Positions 7,863 through 16,200 of a DNA stretch of 64,000 nt are shown piece by piece (position 1 is the first letter of the stretch; every line of letters starts with the position of its first letter). The position numbers and the translations under genes are program-made. Source of the DNA: Oscillatoriales cyanobacterium (GTDB lineage Bacteria > Cyanobacteriota > Cyanobacteriia > Cyanobacteriales > Microcoleaceae); assembly GCA_004294385.1 (NCBI GenBank), contig REAP01000006.1, forward strand, positions 27,546-91,545, read 5' to 3'. Below the pieces are notes generated by a model. That model did not search any database. It was not told the origin of the DNA and saw only the letters and a list, made by a program, of their open reading frames with translations.

Positions 7863-8229
7863 TTGGAAGGATGACTATAGCTTGCTGGGATTGGGTGGTC
7901 TTACATCTTTAATCACAAATGTCAAGGTATCTTTATGGGGCAATGAAGTATTAATCGAATGCGTTTACAGCCCAGAACAAAGATTGCCTTATCTGCTGGA
8001 ATTCAAAGACTGTCGTGATATCAGGTGGACTGTACATGATGAAGAGGAAGTTAGCGAACTTGAAGCGGAATTTTTCGGAATTTCTTTGGGTGAGCCAGAA
8101 CACCGCAAGCCTGCGGTGATTACTACAGACATTTTTGAAATTTCTATTTTGTACGGCAGTTTTAGTATTCAGAAAGGAGAGAATTTTAACTCGTCAACAT
8201 CAGATTTAGAAACAGCAGTTTTGGTATAA
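7855..8229 (+). CDS. Putative immunity protein for the upstream toxin-like gene
   Basis: 124 residues, acidic and soluble, with alternating beta-like segments (VKVSLWGNEVLIECVY, YLLEFKDCRDIRWTVHDEEE). No known family was recognised. Translational coupling through the ATGAATGA overlap, its small size and its acidic composition are the usual signs of an immunity protein next to a polymorphic toxin. The role is inferred from position only. An inverted-repeat element starts 27 nt downstream. Confidence 0.45.
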   Translation: MNDWKDDYSLLGLGGLTSLITNVKVSLWGNEVLIECVYSPEQRLPYLLEFKDCRDIRWTVHDEEEVSELEAEFFGISLGEPEHRKPAVITTDIFEISILYGSFSIQKGENFNSSTSDLETAVLV

Positions 8230-8256
8230 ATTGCACCAGCAGTAGCGTAACGATCT

Positions 8257-8375
8257 GGTGAATCTCGGTTTTGCAAATATATTCGTAGTGGCGAAGCATG
8301 ACCGCAGACAATTTATTAGTGATGACCAGAGATTTACTGCGGTCATGCTTCGCCCTTACAAAATTGAGATTCACC
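8257..8375. repeat. 119-bp inverted-repeat (MITE-like) element
   Basis: Terminal arms GGTGAATCTCGGTTTTG and CAAAATTGAGATTCACC are complementary apart from two positions. Inside them lies a second pair, GGCGAAGCATGACCGCA and TGCGGTCATGCTTCGCC, which is perfect. There is no coding potential. The nested arms would fold the entire element into one long hairpin. Confidence 0.85.
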
Positions 8376-8493
8376 CTAGTGAGCGAATTTTGTAAGTTTT
8401 TACTATTGTGCAAATAACTAATAACTAATTACAAATTACCAAATCAGTTTACCATACTTAGTAGATAATTTTTACGAAATAAGGTAAAACTGA

Positions 8494-8895
8494 ATGCCTG
8501 ATATTGTTGATATTGCCGTAGGTGCTGGTTGCTTCCAAACCCTGGTAACTGCTGTGCAAGTGGCTAATTTGGTAGACGCGCTCAAAAGTCCGGGCCCTTT
8601 CACTGTTTTTGCACCCAATGACGACGCATTCGCTAAGTTGCCGCCGGGAACTATCACAACTTTAGTACAGAACGTTCCGCAACTGAGCAGGATTCTGACG
8701 TTTCACGTCGTTTCTGGTAAGTTTATGAAGGCTGATTTGGCAAAACTTGGCTTTGTGACTTCTCTGGAAGGTTCACCGATTAAAATTGATTGCTCTGACG
8801 GTTTTGAGGTGAAAAATGCTACGGTTCTTGCTGCGGATATCGAAGCTGATAACGGTGTGATCCATATCATCGATACCGTGATTTTAATGGGATAG
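8494..8895 (+). CDS. Fasciclin-domain protein
   Basis: A single fasciclin (FAS1) domain fills the 133 residues: [13 protein letters not shown] near residues 35-50 (FAS1 H1 box) and [14 protein letters not shown] at the C-terminus (H2 box). There is no signal peptide or lipobox, so it would be cytoplasmic or exported by another route. The ATG at 8494 has AAGG about 9 nt upstream. FAS1 domains mediate adhesion in other systems; for this short bacterial form the role is unknown. Monocistronic, flanked by repeats on both sides. Confidence 0.9.
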   Translation: MPDIVDIAVGAGCFQTLVTAVQVANLVDALKSPGPFTVFAPNDDAFAKLPPGTITTLVQNVPQLSRILTFHVVSGKFMKADLAKLGFVTSLEGSPIKIDCSDGFEVKNATVLAADIEADNGVIHIIDTVILMG

Positions 8896-8992
8896 TTTTG
8901 TAGGCTGGCCGAGCAAACGGAGTGAAGTAGATGCCTAGTGGTGTTGCTTCGCTCCTGCCTAGTGCTATTGTTTTTTAAGTCAAAATCCAAGA

Positions 8993-9325
8993 TACAGCAG
9001 ATTGCAGGTTTATAGGTACTATCAATATCCCCGTAGGGACACTCAAGCGTGCCCATAGGTGTCAACTTAAGCTGTCAGCCCGCCCCGTGTCCGTTAGTCA
9101 TCCATCGAGTCCACCAGGGGTTGAAACCCCTGTCTAATAGCTAAAGTCCTCTAAAAGAGGACTCAAGAACTCATCATCATCAGTCCTCTTTGAGAGGACT
9201 TGCGCTTTGTGAGACTCGGTTTAAACCCCTGTCGGACTGTGGAATGAACCTTAAGTTGACACCAATGGGCACGCTTGAGTGTCCCTACCTCTACTACTAC
9301 CTACATACCCGAAAAGTCCTGTAAA
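8993..9325. repeat. MITE-like element interrupted by nested repeats, copy A
   Basis: Starts TACAGCAGATTGCAGGTTTA and ends ACCCGAAAAGTCCTGTAAA, imperfect terminal inverted repeats shared with copy B at 60878-60985. Copy A is three times longer because it contains an inverted pair of about 40 bp (9032-9070 and 9250-9288, arms ending GGTGTCAACTTAAG and CTTAAGTTGACACC), and inside that pair the multi-hairpin element copy 2. Three levels of nesting are therefore visible. Confidence 0.8.
9107..9240. repeat. Dispersed ~130-bp multi-hairpin element, copy 2
   Basis: Same order of blocks as 4535-4660: GAGTCCACCAGG, CAGGGGTTGAAACCCCTG, AGCTAAAGTCCTCT, AGTCCTCTTTGAGAGGACT, ending GTCGGACTGT. The first hairpin differs from copy 1, as if loops or arms had been exchanged between the palindromes. 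Confidence 0.85.
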
Positions 9326-9427
9326 TATTAAAAAGTTGTATTTTAGTCAAATATACTTTATAATTTGTGTTTAAAAAACTTTGATTGTCGATCGCAATAA
9401 CATAAGCAAGACGATGTATTGACTACT

Positions 9428-12400
9428 ATGCAAATCCTAGCCGCCAGCCTGAAAGCAGAAGTCCGCCAGCGTAACTTGGAAGTGCAAGTTTTTAATGAAT
9501 TGACTGCGAAAGTACAATTAGCTTTGGGTATTGAGGAAATTTGGTCTGCTTGGCTGGAATGTTTGGGACGCTTGATTCCTGGGGAGGCGATTCCCTACGA
9601 TATAGCTACGCTGGGCGCACTTTTGACGAATTCGGACGATCGCATATACTGGCAAAACTCACACCCGTTAACTCCAGAGGTAAAATCGGAAGTAGAGTCT
9701 TGCTTACACAATGCTCGCACTCAATGGCTCGGAGGCGATCGGGAATGGGCACACAATCTCGAACAGCCTCCAATTATTGAGTTTCAATCTGTGTTGATGG
9801 CTCCGGTGATCGCCGATGAAAGTGAAGAATTTTTGGGAGTGATTTTGATAGGTTCCGAGTCAGCAAATGCTTTTGATTTTAATCACCTTTGCTTGCTCTA
9901 TATTAGCACTCAAATCTGTTCCCAAGCATGGGTGAATTTATTATCGAAACAGCAAACTTTAGAGCAGTCAGTTACAAATAATTTTGCCCTAGATTTGTTG
10001 TCGCAAAATCAAACGGAATACTCTGAAACAGATGAAGCTAGGCGTCAAAGCCAAGCAAAACTGCAAAAGATTACTGCTAATATGCCCGGTACGGTGTATC
10101 AAGTTGATTTGCATCCAGATGGATCGATGGTTTTTTCTTTCTTGAGTGCAGGTTGCCGAGAATTATATGAAATAGAACCTCTTGCTGCTCAGCAAGATAT
10201 TAATGTCATCGTTGATTTAATTCATCCTGAAGATAGAGATGAATTTGTCAATTCTGTGATCCTTTCTGCGGAAAATTTGCAGCCTTGGCGGTGGGAAGGC
10301 AGAATTATTACTGCTTCTGGAAAAATCAAATGGATTCAAGGGGATGCACATCCCGAAATGCAAGGCTCTGGGGATATAGTTTATTATGGGTTGTTCGTGG
10401 ATGTTAGCGGACGGAAACAAGCTGAATTAAAGCTGCAACTCTATCAAGAGATATTTTTAAAGTCCAATGATGCGATCGCGATTTTAGACCCTCAAGGACA
10501 TTATCTACAAAGAAATCAAGCTCACATCGCTTTGGTGGGCTACAAACAATCAGCATCGGGAGGAGAAACACCGAGAGGTCACATGGGAGCAGAGGCATTT
10601 GCGTTGGTGATGCAAAGCTTAGAGCGAACCGGGAGTTATCGAGGCGAAATCACCTGTTTTAAGGCTGTGGAATCGGGAACAGTTGAGGTTGAGCTTTCGG
10701 CTTTTTCGGTTGTTAGTGATGCTGGCGATGTGGTTTGTTATGTAACTGTCAAAAGGGATATCACTGAACGCAAGCGGGCTGAGGAAAAGCTTAAACTTTA
10801 CCGAGAAATATTTTTAAACTCCAATGATGCGATCGTGATTATTGATGCTGATGGGTTTTTTATCGAACAAAATTGTGCTCACCAATCTCTTCTAGAATAC
10901 ACAGATGCCGAATTAGAAGCAGAAACGCCACGACTGATGGCGGGAGAGCGATTTTCGGACATTGCCAAAAGTTTAGCCAAAAATGGAACTTTTCGGGGCG
11001 AAACTACTAATTTTACCAAAAATGGTATCAAGCTGGCGATCGATATTGCTGCATATTCTGTGATTAATGACGGCGGTGATGTTATTTGTTATGTTTGTGT
11101 CAAACGCGACATTACTGAACGAAAAAGAGCTGAAGAAGAGCGGCAAAAATTTGTTTCGCTGGTTGAAAATAGCAGCGATTTTATTAGCATGGCTACCCTG
11201 GAAGGACAGACATTGTTTGTCAACGAAGCTGGACGGCTGCTGGTGGGTTTAGAAAATATTTCTCAAGCTCTCTATACGGAAATCTGGGATTATATTGGTC
11301 AAGATTTTAAACAGAAATTTATGCAAGAGATTTTGCCAAAAATTCTGACTCAGGGACAGTGGCAAGGAGAAGGTATACTGCAACACTTGCATAACGGTAA
11401 ATGCTTTGATGCTTTGATGAATTTTTTTCTGGTGAAACATCCTAAAAACAGCGAGCCACTTTGCTTTGCTACGGTAATTCGGGATGTGACTGAACGCAAG
11501 CAATCTGAAAGAATGCTTGAGGAACAAGCGGAACAGGAACGGCTGGTTTCGGCTATAGCCCAGCGCGTCCGCCAGTCTCTCAATCTCACTCAAACTCTGA
11601 ACACTGCTGTACAAGAAGTGCGGCAGTTACTGGTAACTGATCGAACGGTAATTTACCGCTTTGAATCTCATGATACAGGGGTTGTGGTTGTTGAATCTGT
11701 AGGAGATTCTTGGATGCCGATGTTGGGTAGGGAACTTGAAGAAAATTGTTTTGGGGAAGCTTACAAATCGCTTTATCGGGCTGGAAAGATTCAAGCTATT
11801 GAAGATGTTTATAATGCTGATTTGAGTGATAATCATCGGGAATTTCTTGTTGGTTTGCAGGTAAGGGCTAATTTAGTTGTTCCAATTTTTATAGCTGATG
11901 AAACTCAGGATTTAACAACAGAATTTTCTGAGAAAAATCCCCAAACAGAATGCCCGGATGTATGTTTGGAAACAAGTCAAAATCGATTGTGGGGATTGCT
12001 GGTTGCTCACCAGTGCAGCGATTTTCGTGTTTGGACTGATTCGGAGGTGGATTTGTTGGGTAGGTTGAGCGTGCAGTTGGCGATCGCAATTCAGCAATCT
12101 ACTCTGTTTGAACAAGCACAACAAGCACGGGAAGCGGCTGTGGAAGCATCTCGGATGAAGTCGCTATTTTTAGCAAATATGAGTCACGAAATTCGGACTC
12201 CGATGAATGGGGTGATGGGAATGACTGATTTGTTGTTGCAAACTAATCTTACTTCCGAACAACTGGACTTTATGCAGACGCTGAAAGTTAGTGGGCAAAA
12301 CCTGCTGTCTATTATTAATGATATTCTGGACATATCCAAACTGGAAGCTGGAGAAATGCGCTTGGAAACTCTAGGGTTTGATATCAGTATTTGTTTGGAT

Positions 12401-14200
12401 GAAGTGTTGGATTTGTTGGCAACTCCTGCACAACAAAAAGGCATAGACTTGGTGGCAATGATTGATAGTGATGTGCCGCTACAAATTAGAGGCGATGCTG
12501 TGCGATTACGCCAAATTCTGACTAATTTGGTAAACAATGCGATTAAATTCACAGAGGGAGGTGAAGTTGTAATTGAGGTGTCAATTTCCAGGGAAAAAGA
12601 CTTTTCATCAAGTAATATTCCCAAGCCAGGAGCAGAAAAAATAGCTTTAATAGCCGACAGCGATCGACTACAGTATCTCATTTTTAAGGTCACAGATAAT
12701 GGAATAGGGATTAATTCAGAAGATCAGAAAAAGCTATTTCAATCTTTTACTCAAGTTGATGCTTCTACTACTAGAAAGTACGGGGGTACAGGTTTGGGGC
12801 TGGCAATTTGCAAGCAGTTGGTGGAGTTGGGTGGCGGTGAAATTGGTTTGGAAAGTACCCCCGGTTCGGGTTCGACTTTTTGGTTTAGTTTGCCGGTATT
12901 AAAGGAGGATTTAACTAATGTCGAAACTGGGTGTGAAGTGCATTTGCAAACAGTGCTTGCTGGTAAGAAAATGTTAGTGGCAAGTGATAAGTCTGGTGTG
13001 CGACAAATGCTGCGGAGAATGGCTGTGTTGTGGGGAATGGAGGTTGAGGAAGCTGAGACTGGTTGGATGGCGATCGCATCTTTGTACAAGGCTATCAGCC
13101 AGAATCGCCCTATTGATATCGTTTTGGTTGATATCCAGTTGCCGGAAATGGTGACAGGAAGTCTGGAAGCCTTGATTGTTTCGGAGTCAGCAATCGGGCA
13201 AACGAAGTGGGTGGTTTTGACTTCTGTGCTTCAGCTTGAAGAGGCAAAACGTTTGGTGAATAACGGTTTTAGTGGCTATTTAATTAAACCTGTCAAAACT
13301 CATCGGGTGTTTGAGTGCTTGGTAAATGCGATCGCCCCTGATGCAGTAATTGATGACAATCAGGCAAGTTTAACTGATGCAGAAATTGGTGATGCAGAAT
13401 TAGTGACGAATCAACAAGAGTTAGCTAATTTGAAGATTTTGTTAGTTGAAGATACTCCAATTAATCAAAAAGTTTGCCTGAATCAACTGAAGGTTTTGGG
13501 AGGTGCGGCAGATGTGGCTAATAATGGCGAAGAGGCGCTATCTATGGTGGCGCTTCAGAAGTATGATATTGTGTTGATGGATTGTCAGATGCCAGTTTTG
13601 GATGGTTATGAGGCTACTGCTCGATTGCGTCGCTTGGAAGTTGAGGCGATCGCGTCGGGTTTGATGCAGCCACACCAAAAAACGGTGGTGATTGCGATGA
13701 CGGCGAATGCTTTGAAGGGCGATCGGGAAAAGTGTTTGGCGGCTGGTATGGATGATTATATCAGCAAACCGATTTCGATGGAAAAGTTAAAATCTGTACT
13801 AGAAAACTGGTCTGTACAGTTAAAAATTAACAATCAAATATCTAATAATCAGGTTTCACCAAACTCTGCTGCAAATCTAGAATCTTTGGTAGATATTGAA
13901 CATTTGCACGAAATTACTGGAACTGATTTAGAGTTTGAACGGGAAATATTGGCAGCTTTTGTGGTTGATACTAGAAGTTATTTAGTAGCAGCTAAAAGTG
14001 CGATCGCTTCGGGAGATACTGAAGCAGTAGCGCGCTATGCTCACCAAATTAAGGGTGTCAGCGCTACGGCTGCGGTGCGGTTGATGCCTGAGATTGCAGA
14101 CAGGCTTCAAACTCTGGCTGAATCAGAGGATTTGGAAGGCGCAGATCAAATTATTGCTGAATTAGAAGTCATTCTGGGGCGTGTTCAAGAGTCTATTTGA
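9428..14200 (+). CDS. Hybrid sensor histidine kinase with tandem PAS, GAF, two receiver domains and Hpt
   Basis: A multistep phosphorelay protein of 1590 residues; the ATG at 9428 is preferred over an upstream TTG at 9419. Order: a GAF-like N-terminal region (about 20-170), PAS/PAC units (about 210-330, 335-455, 460-570 and 575-690, each ending in GRKQAE, ERKRAE or ERKQSE linkers), a phytochrome-type GAF (about 705-890), HisKA with the H-box MSHEIRTPMNG (about 925), HATPase with DNGIGI and GGTGLGLAI boxes, a first receiver (VLVDIQLPE), a second receiver (VLMDCQMPVLDG) and a C-terminal Hpt with HQIKG. No membrane segment is visible, so it is probably cytoplasmic. The second and third PAS units are near-duplicates (LKLYQEIFLKSNDAI and LKLYREIFLNSNDAI). 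There is no adjacent regulator gene; output may go to a separate protein. Confidence 0.93.
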   Translation: MQILAASLKAEVRQRNLEVQVFNELTAKVQLALGIEEIWSAWLECLGRLIPGEAIPYDIATLGALLTNSDDRIYWQNSHPLTPEVKSEVESCLHNARTQWLGGDREWAHNLEQPPIIEFQSVLMAPVIADESEEFLGVILIGSESANAFDFNHLCLLYISTQICSQAWVNLLSKQQTLEQSVTNNFALDLLSQNQTEYSETDEARRQSQAKLQKITANMPGTVYQVDLHPDGSMVFSFLSAGCRELYEIEPLAAQQDINVIVDLIHPEDRDEFVNSVILSAENLQPWRWEGRIITASGKIKWIQGDAHPEMQGSGDIVYYGLFVDVSGRKQAELKLQLYQEIFLKSNDAIAILDPQGHYLQRNQAHIALVGYKQSASGGETPRGHMGAEAFALVMQSLERTGSYRGEITCFKAVESGTVEVELSAFSVVSDAGDVVCYVTVKRDITERKRAEEKLKLYREIFLNSNDAIVIIDADGFFIEQNCAHQSLLEYTDAELEAETPRLMAGERFSDIAKSLAKNGTFRGETTNFTKNGIKLAIDIAAYSVINDGGDVICYVCVKRDITERKRAEEERQKFVSLVENSSDFISMATLEGQTLFVNEAGRLLVGLENISQALYTEIWDYIGQDFKQKFMQEILPKILTQGQWQGEGILQHLHNGKCFDALMNFFLVKHPKNSEPLCFATVIRDVTERKQSERMLEEQAEQERLVSAIAQRVRQSLNLTQTLNTAVQEVRQLLVTDRTVIYRFESHDTGVVVVESVGDSWMPMLGRELEENCFGEAYKSLYRAGKIQAIEDVYNADLSDNHREFLVGLQVRANLVVPIFIADETQDLTTEFSEKNPQTECPDVCLETSQNRLWGLLVAHQCSDFRVWTDSEVDLLGRLSVQLAIAIQQSTLFEQAQQAREAAVEASRMKSLFLANMSHEIRTPMNGVMGMTDLLLQTNLTSEQLDFMQTLKVSGQNLLSIINDILDISKLEAGEMRLETLGFDISICLDEVLDLLATPAQQKGIDLVAMIDSDVPLQIRGDAVRLRQILTNLVNNAIKFTEGGEVVIEVSISREKDFSSSNIPKPGAEKIALIADSDRLQYLIFKVTDNGIGINSEDQKKLFQSFTQVDASTTRKYGGTGLGLAICKQLVELGGGEIGLESTPGSGSTFWFSLPVLKEDLTNVETGCEVHLQTVLAGKKMLVASDKSGVRQMLRRMAVLWGMEVEEAETGWMAIASLYKAISQNRPIDIVLVDIQLPEMVTGSLEALIVSESAIGQTKWVVLTSVLQLEEAKRLVNNGFSGYLIKPVKTHRVFECLVNAIAPDAVIDDNQASLTDAEIGDAELVTNQQELANLKILLVEDTPINQKVCLNQLKVLGGAADVANNGEEALSMVALQKYDIVLMDCQMPVLDGYEATARLRRLEVEAIASGLMQPHQKTVVIAMTANALKGDREKCLAAGMDDYISKPISMEKLKSVLENWSVQLKINNQISNNQVSPNSAANLESLVDIEHLHEITGTDLEFEREILAAFVVDTRSYLVAAKSAIASGDTEAVARYAHQIKGVSATAAVRLMPEIADRLQTLAESEDLEGADQIIAELEVILGRVQESI

Positions 14201-14205
14201 TTGTG

Positions 14206-14349
14206 GAGCGGGCATCTTGCCCGCTTCTGAATCAATCACCACAGGCAAGATGCCTGTTCTACCACCACCACAGGCAAGATGCCTGTTCTACCACCACCAC
14301 AGGCAAGATGCCTGTTCTACCACCACCACAGGCAAGATGCCTGTTCTAC
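14206..14349. repeat. Tandem 29-bp palindromic repeat (ACAGGCAAGATGCCTGTT)
   Basis: Four copies of a unit centred on the palindrome ACAGGCAAGATGCCTGTT, spaced by CTACCACCACC. They are preceded by a variant palindrome GCGGGCATCTTGCCCGC. Single related palindromes occur elsewhere (52514-52536). It sits directly after the histidine kinase stop and could act as a transcriptional block. The remaining bases up to 14608 hold only an AGCCGAT/ATCGGCT hairpin at 14503-14541. Confidence 0.9.
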
Positions 14350-14608
14350 AGTCGATGACTGTCTTTTATGTAAACTTTTTTAAAGTTTTATCAAAATTTT
14401 TATCTGTATGTAAAGAGATTTGGAACTCTTATAACATCTTGTGTGTTGTAGCTTTTGACACTACTATATTCAGTTATTGTGGTGAAATATAAAATAATCA
14501 TTAAGCCGATCGCTTTGAGGGTGCTTTTCGTCTATCGGCTGAAAATACGAAGACTAGCTTCTCGCCTAGCCCGCCCATTGAATGAGTATTCACGCTCAAG
14601 GAGATTGT

Positions 14609-14836
14609 ATGAGTCCAGTCATGTTACGTCAACTCTGGTCATTGATTGAAACCACCCAAGCCACTCTGCTAGTGACTTTGGATGATGCCACCTTGGTACA
14701 GTGGTTGCTGAAACAGTTGAAAATGAACTCTACGCTTAATGGTAAAGAAGCAGATTTGTTGGATGAGTACATCCAGTCTCGGTTGTCCTTAATCCGCGAT
14801 TTAGCTGAACAGCGCTTAGCGCCTGAGCTGTTGTGA
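14609..14836 (+). CDS. Small conserved hypothetical protein (75 aa)
   Basis: An excellent ribosome-binding site (AAGGAG, then ATTGT) precedes the ATG at 14609, so I reject the upstream in-frame start at 14582. The 75-residue product MSPVMLRQLWSLIETTQ... is mostly alpha-helical, soluble, rich in Leu/Glu and ends LAEQRLAPELL. No known domain is recognised. It stands alone between a repeat region and the amino-acid transporter operon. Confidence 0.7.
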   Translation: MSPVMLRQLWSLIETTQATLLVTLDDATLVQWLLKQLKMNSTLNGKEADLLDEYIQSRLSLIRDLAEQRLAPELL

Positions 14837-15045
14837 GCTGTTTAGTTCAAAATCGAATAAACTTTACACCAAAGTGCGATCGCTCCTTACGGACAAAAAA
14901 TAACCAGCGGATTGCCAATAGGTGACAATGGTGTCTCTGAGTGCAAACTGCCGATTCTGAAGCTGGAATCTGTTGTGAGGCGCGATCGCCACAGTTATTG
15001 TCAGTGAGAAGCTAGGATTGTGAGGTAAGCCTTCTACTAAAATTT

Positions 15046-16131
15046 ATGCATAAATGGAGATTTCTGTTACTGGCGACTATGTTGACGATCGCACCATTGA
15101 CAGCTTGTAGGGATCGATCGGCACAAACACCACCACCGGGACAAACAACTGCTACCGAAGGTAAATCGCCACAAAGCCCAAGTCGAATAGATACAATTGT
15201 CAGTCGTGGCAAATTAATTTGTGGCGTGAGTGGTCAACTACCCGGTTTTAGCTTTGTAGATGAAAAGGGCAAATACTCAGGATTGGATGTAGATGTATGC
15301 AGGGCGATCGCAGCAGCCATATTTGACGATCCAGAAAAAGTTGAGTATCGCAATCTAAATGCTAAAGAAAGATTCACAGTTTTGCAAGCTGGGGAAATCG
15401 ACATTCTCAGTCGCAACACTACCTACACCGTGAGTCGCGACAGTACCACCGGGCTCGAATTTGCCCCTACAATCTTTTATGACTCTCAAAGCGTCATGGT
15501 CAAAAAAGATAGTGGTATTAAAAGTTTAAAAGATTTTGCAGGTAAATCTATCTGTGTGCAAACAGGTACAAGTACCGAGCAAAATTTGTCCGACCAAATG
15601 CGAAAATTGGGAGTTAAATACAGCCCAGTCGTATTTGAAGAAGTGAATGCGACCTTTGCTGCTTATCAAGAAGGCCGCTGTCAGGGAGTTACAGCCGATC
15701 GATCGCAACTGGTATCCAAGCGTACCACTCTGCCAAATTCCGAAAACAACGTCATTTTGCCAGAATTGATGTCAAAAGAACCTTTGACTCCAGCGGTAAA
15801 AAGTGGCGATGCTAAATGGTCGGATGCGGTAAGGTGGATCATTTTTGCAGCGATTGAAGCTGAAGATTTGGGAATTAATTCGACAAATGTAGACCAAATT
15901 GTAGCTAGTAGTACAGACCCAAACATCAAACGTTTGCTAGGAAAAGAAGGAGATTTGGGTAAAGGTTTGGGACTCCCGAACGATTACGCGGCTCGCATTG
16001 TGAAAAAAGTGGGAAATTATGGTGAAATGTACGATCGCAATATCGGCCCTAAAAGTACACTCAAATTAGAGAGAGGTCAGAATAAACTCTGGAAAGATGG
16101 CGGTTTGATGTACTCGCCGCCGTTCCGTTAA
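15046..16131 (+). CDS. natF: Amino-acid ABC transporter substrate-binding lipoprotein
   Basis: Periplasmic binding protein (361 residues) of the general polar amino-acid uptake family (AapJ/NatF-like). A signal sequence (residues 1-21) ends in the lipobox LTAC with Cys22, so it is likely lipid-anchored. A Pro/Thr/Gln linker follows, then the SBP fold: GVSGQLPGFSFVDEKGKYSGLDVDVCRA, ERFTVLQAGEIDILSRNTT and SICVQTGTSTEQNL. It heads an operon with two permeases and an ATPase, the layout of the Anabaena N-II (NatFGH-BgtA) transporter. The symbol is assigned by that analogy. Confidence 0.88.
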   Translation: MHKWRFLLLATMLTIAPLTACRDRSAQTPPPGQTTATEGKSPQSPSRIDTIVSRGKLICGVSGQLPGFSFVDEKGKYSGLDVDVCRAIAAAIFDDPEKVEYRNLNAKERFTVLQAGEIDILSRNTTYTVSRDSTTGLEFAPTIFYDSQSVMVKKDSGIKSLKDFAGKSICVQTGTSTEQNLSDQMRKLGVKYSPVVFEEVNATFAAYQEGRCQGVTADRSQLVSKRTTLPNSENNVILPELMSKEPLTPAVKSGDAKWSDAVRWIIFAAIEAEDLGINSTNVDQIVASSTDPNIKRLLGKEGDLGKGLGLPNDYAARIVKKVGNYGEMYDRNIGPKSTLKLERGQNKLWKDGGLMYSPPFR

Positions 16132-16200
16132 TTTTTGTTAAATGTTGACGGTTAACTGTTAACAGTCAACCGTCAACAGTCAACAGTCAACGAAAAACCA

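Noticed and set aside
12184..12693. 169-codon minus-strand frame inside the hybrid kinase
   Set aside because: It is antisense to the HisKA/HATPase region, which is strongly conserved on the plus strand.
14206..14349. Possible CRISPR array from regularly spaced 29-bp units
   Set aside because: The spacers are identical (CTACCACCACC), not unique, and no cas gene is present; this is a plain tandem repeat.
14181..14492. 103-codon frame over the ACAGGCAAGATGCCTGTT tandem repeat
   Set aside because: The sequence is an artefact of translating the repeat; it overlaps the kinase stop and lacks a ribosome-binding site.
15025..15037. GTA...TAC pair ahead of the amino-acid transporter as an NtcA site
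   Set aside because: The spacing is seven bases, whereas NtcA sites need eight (GTAN8TAC).
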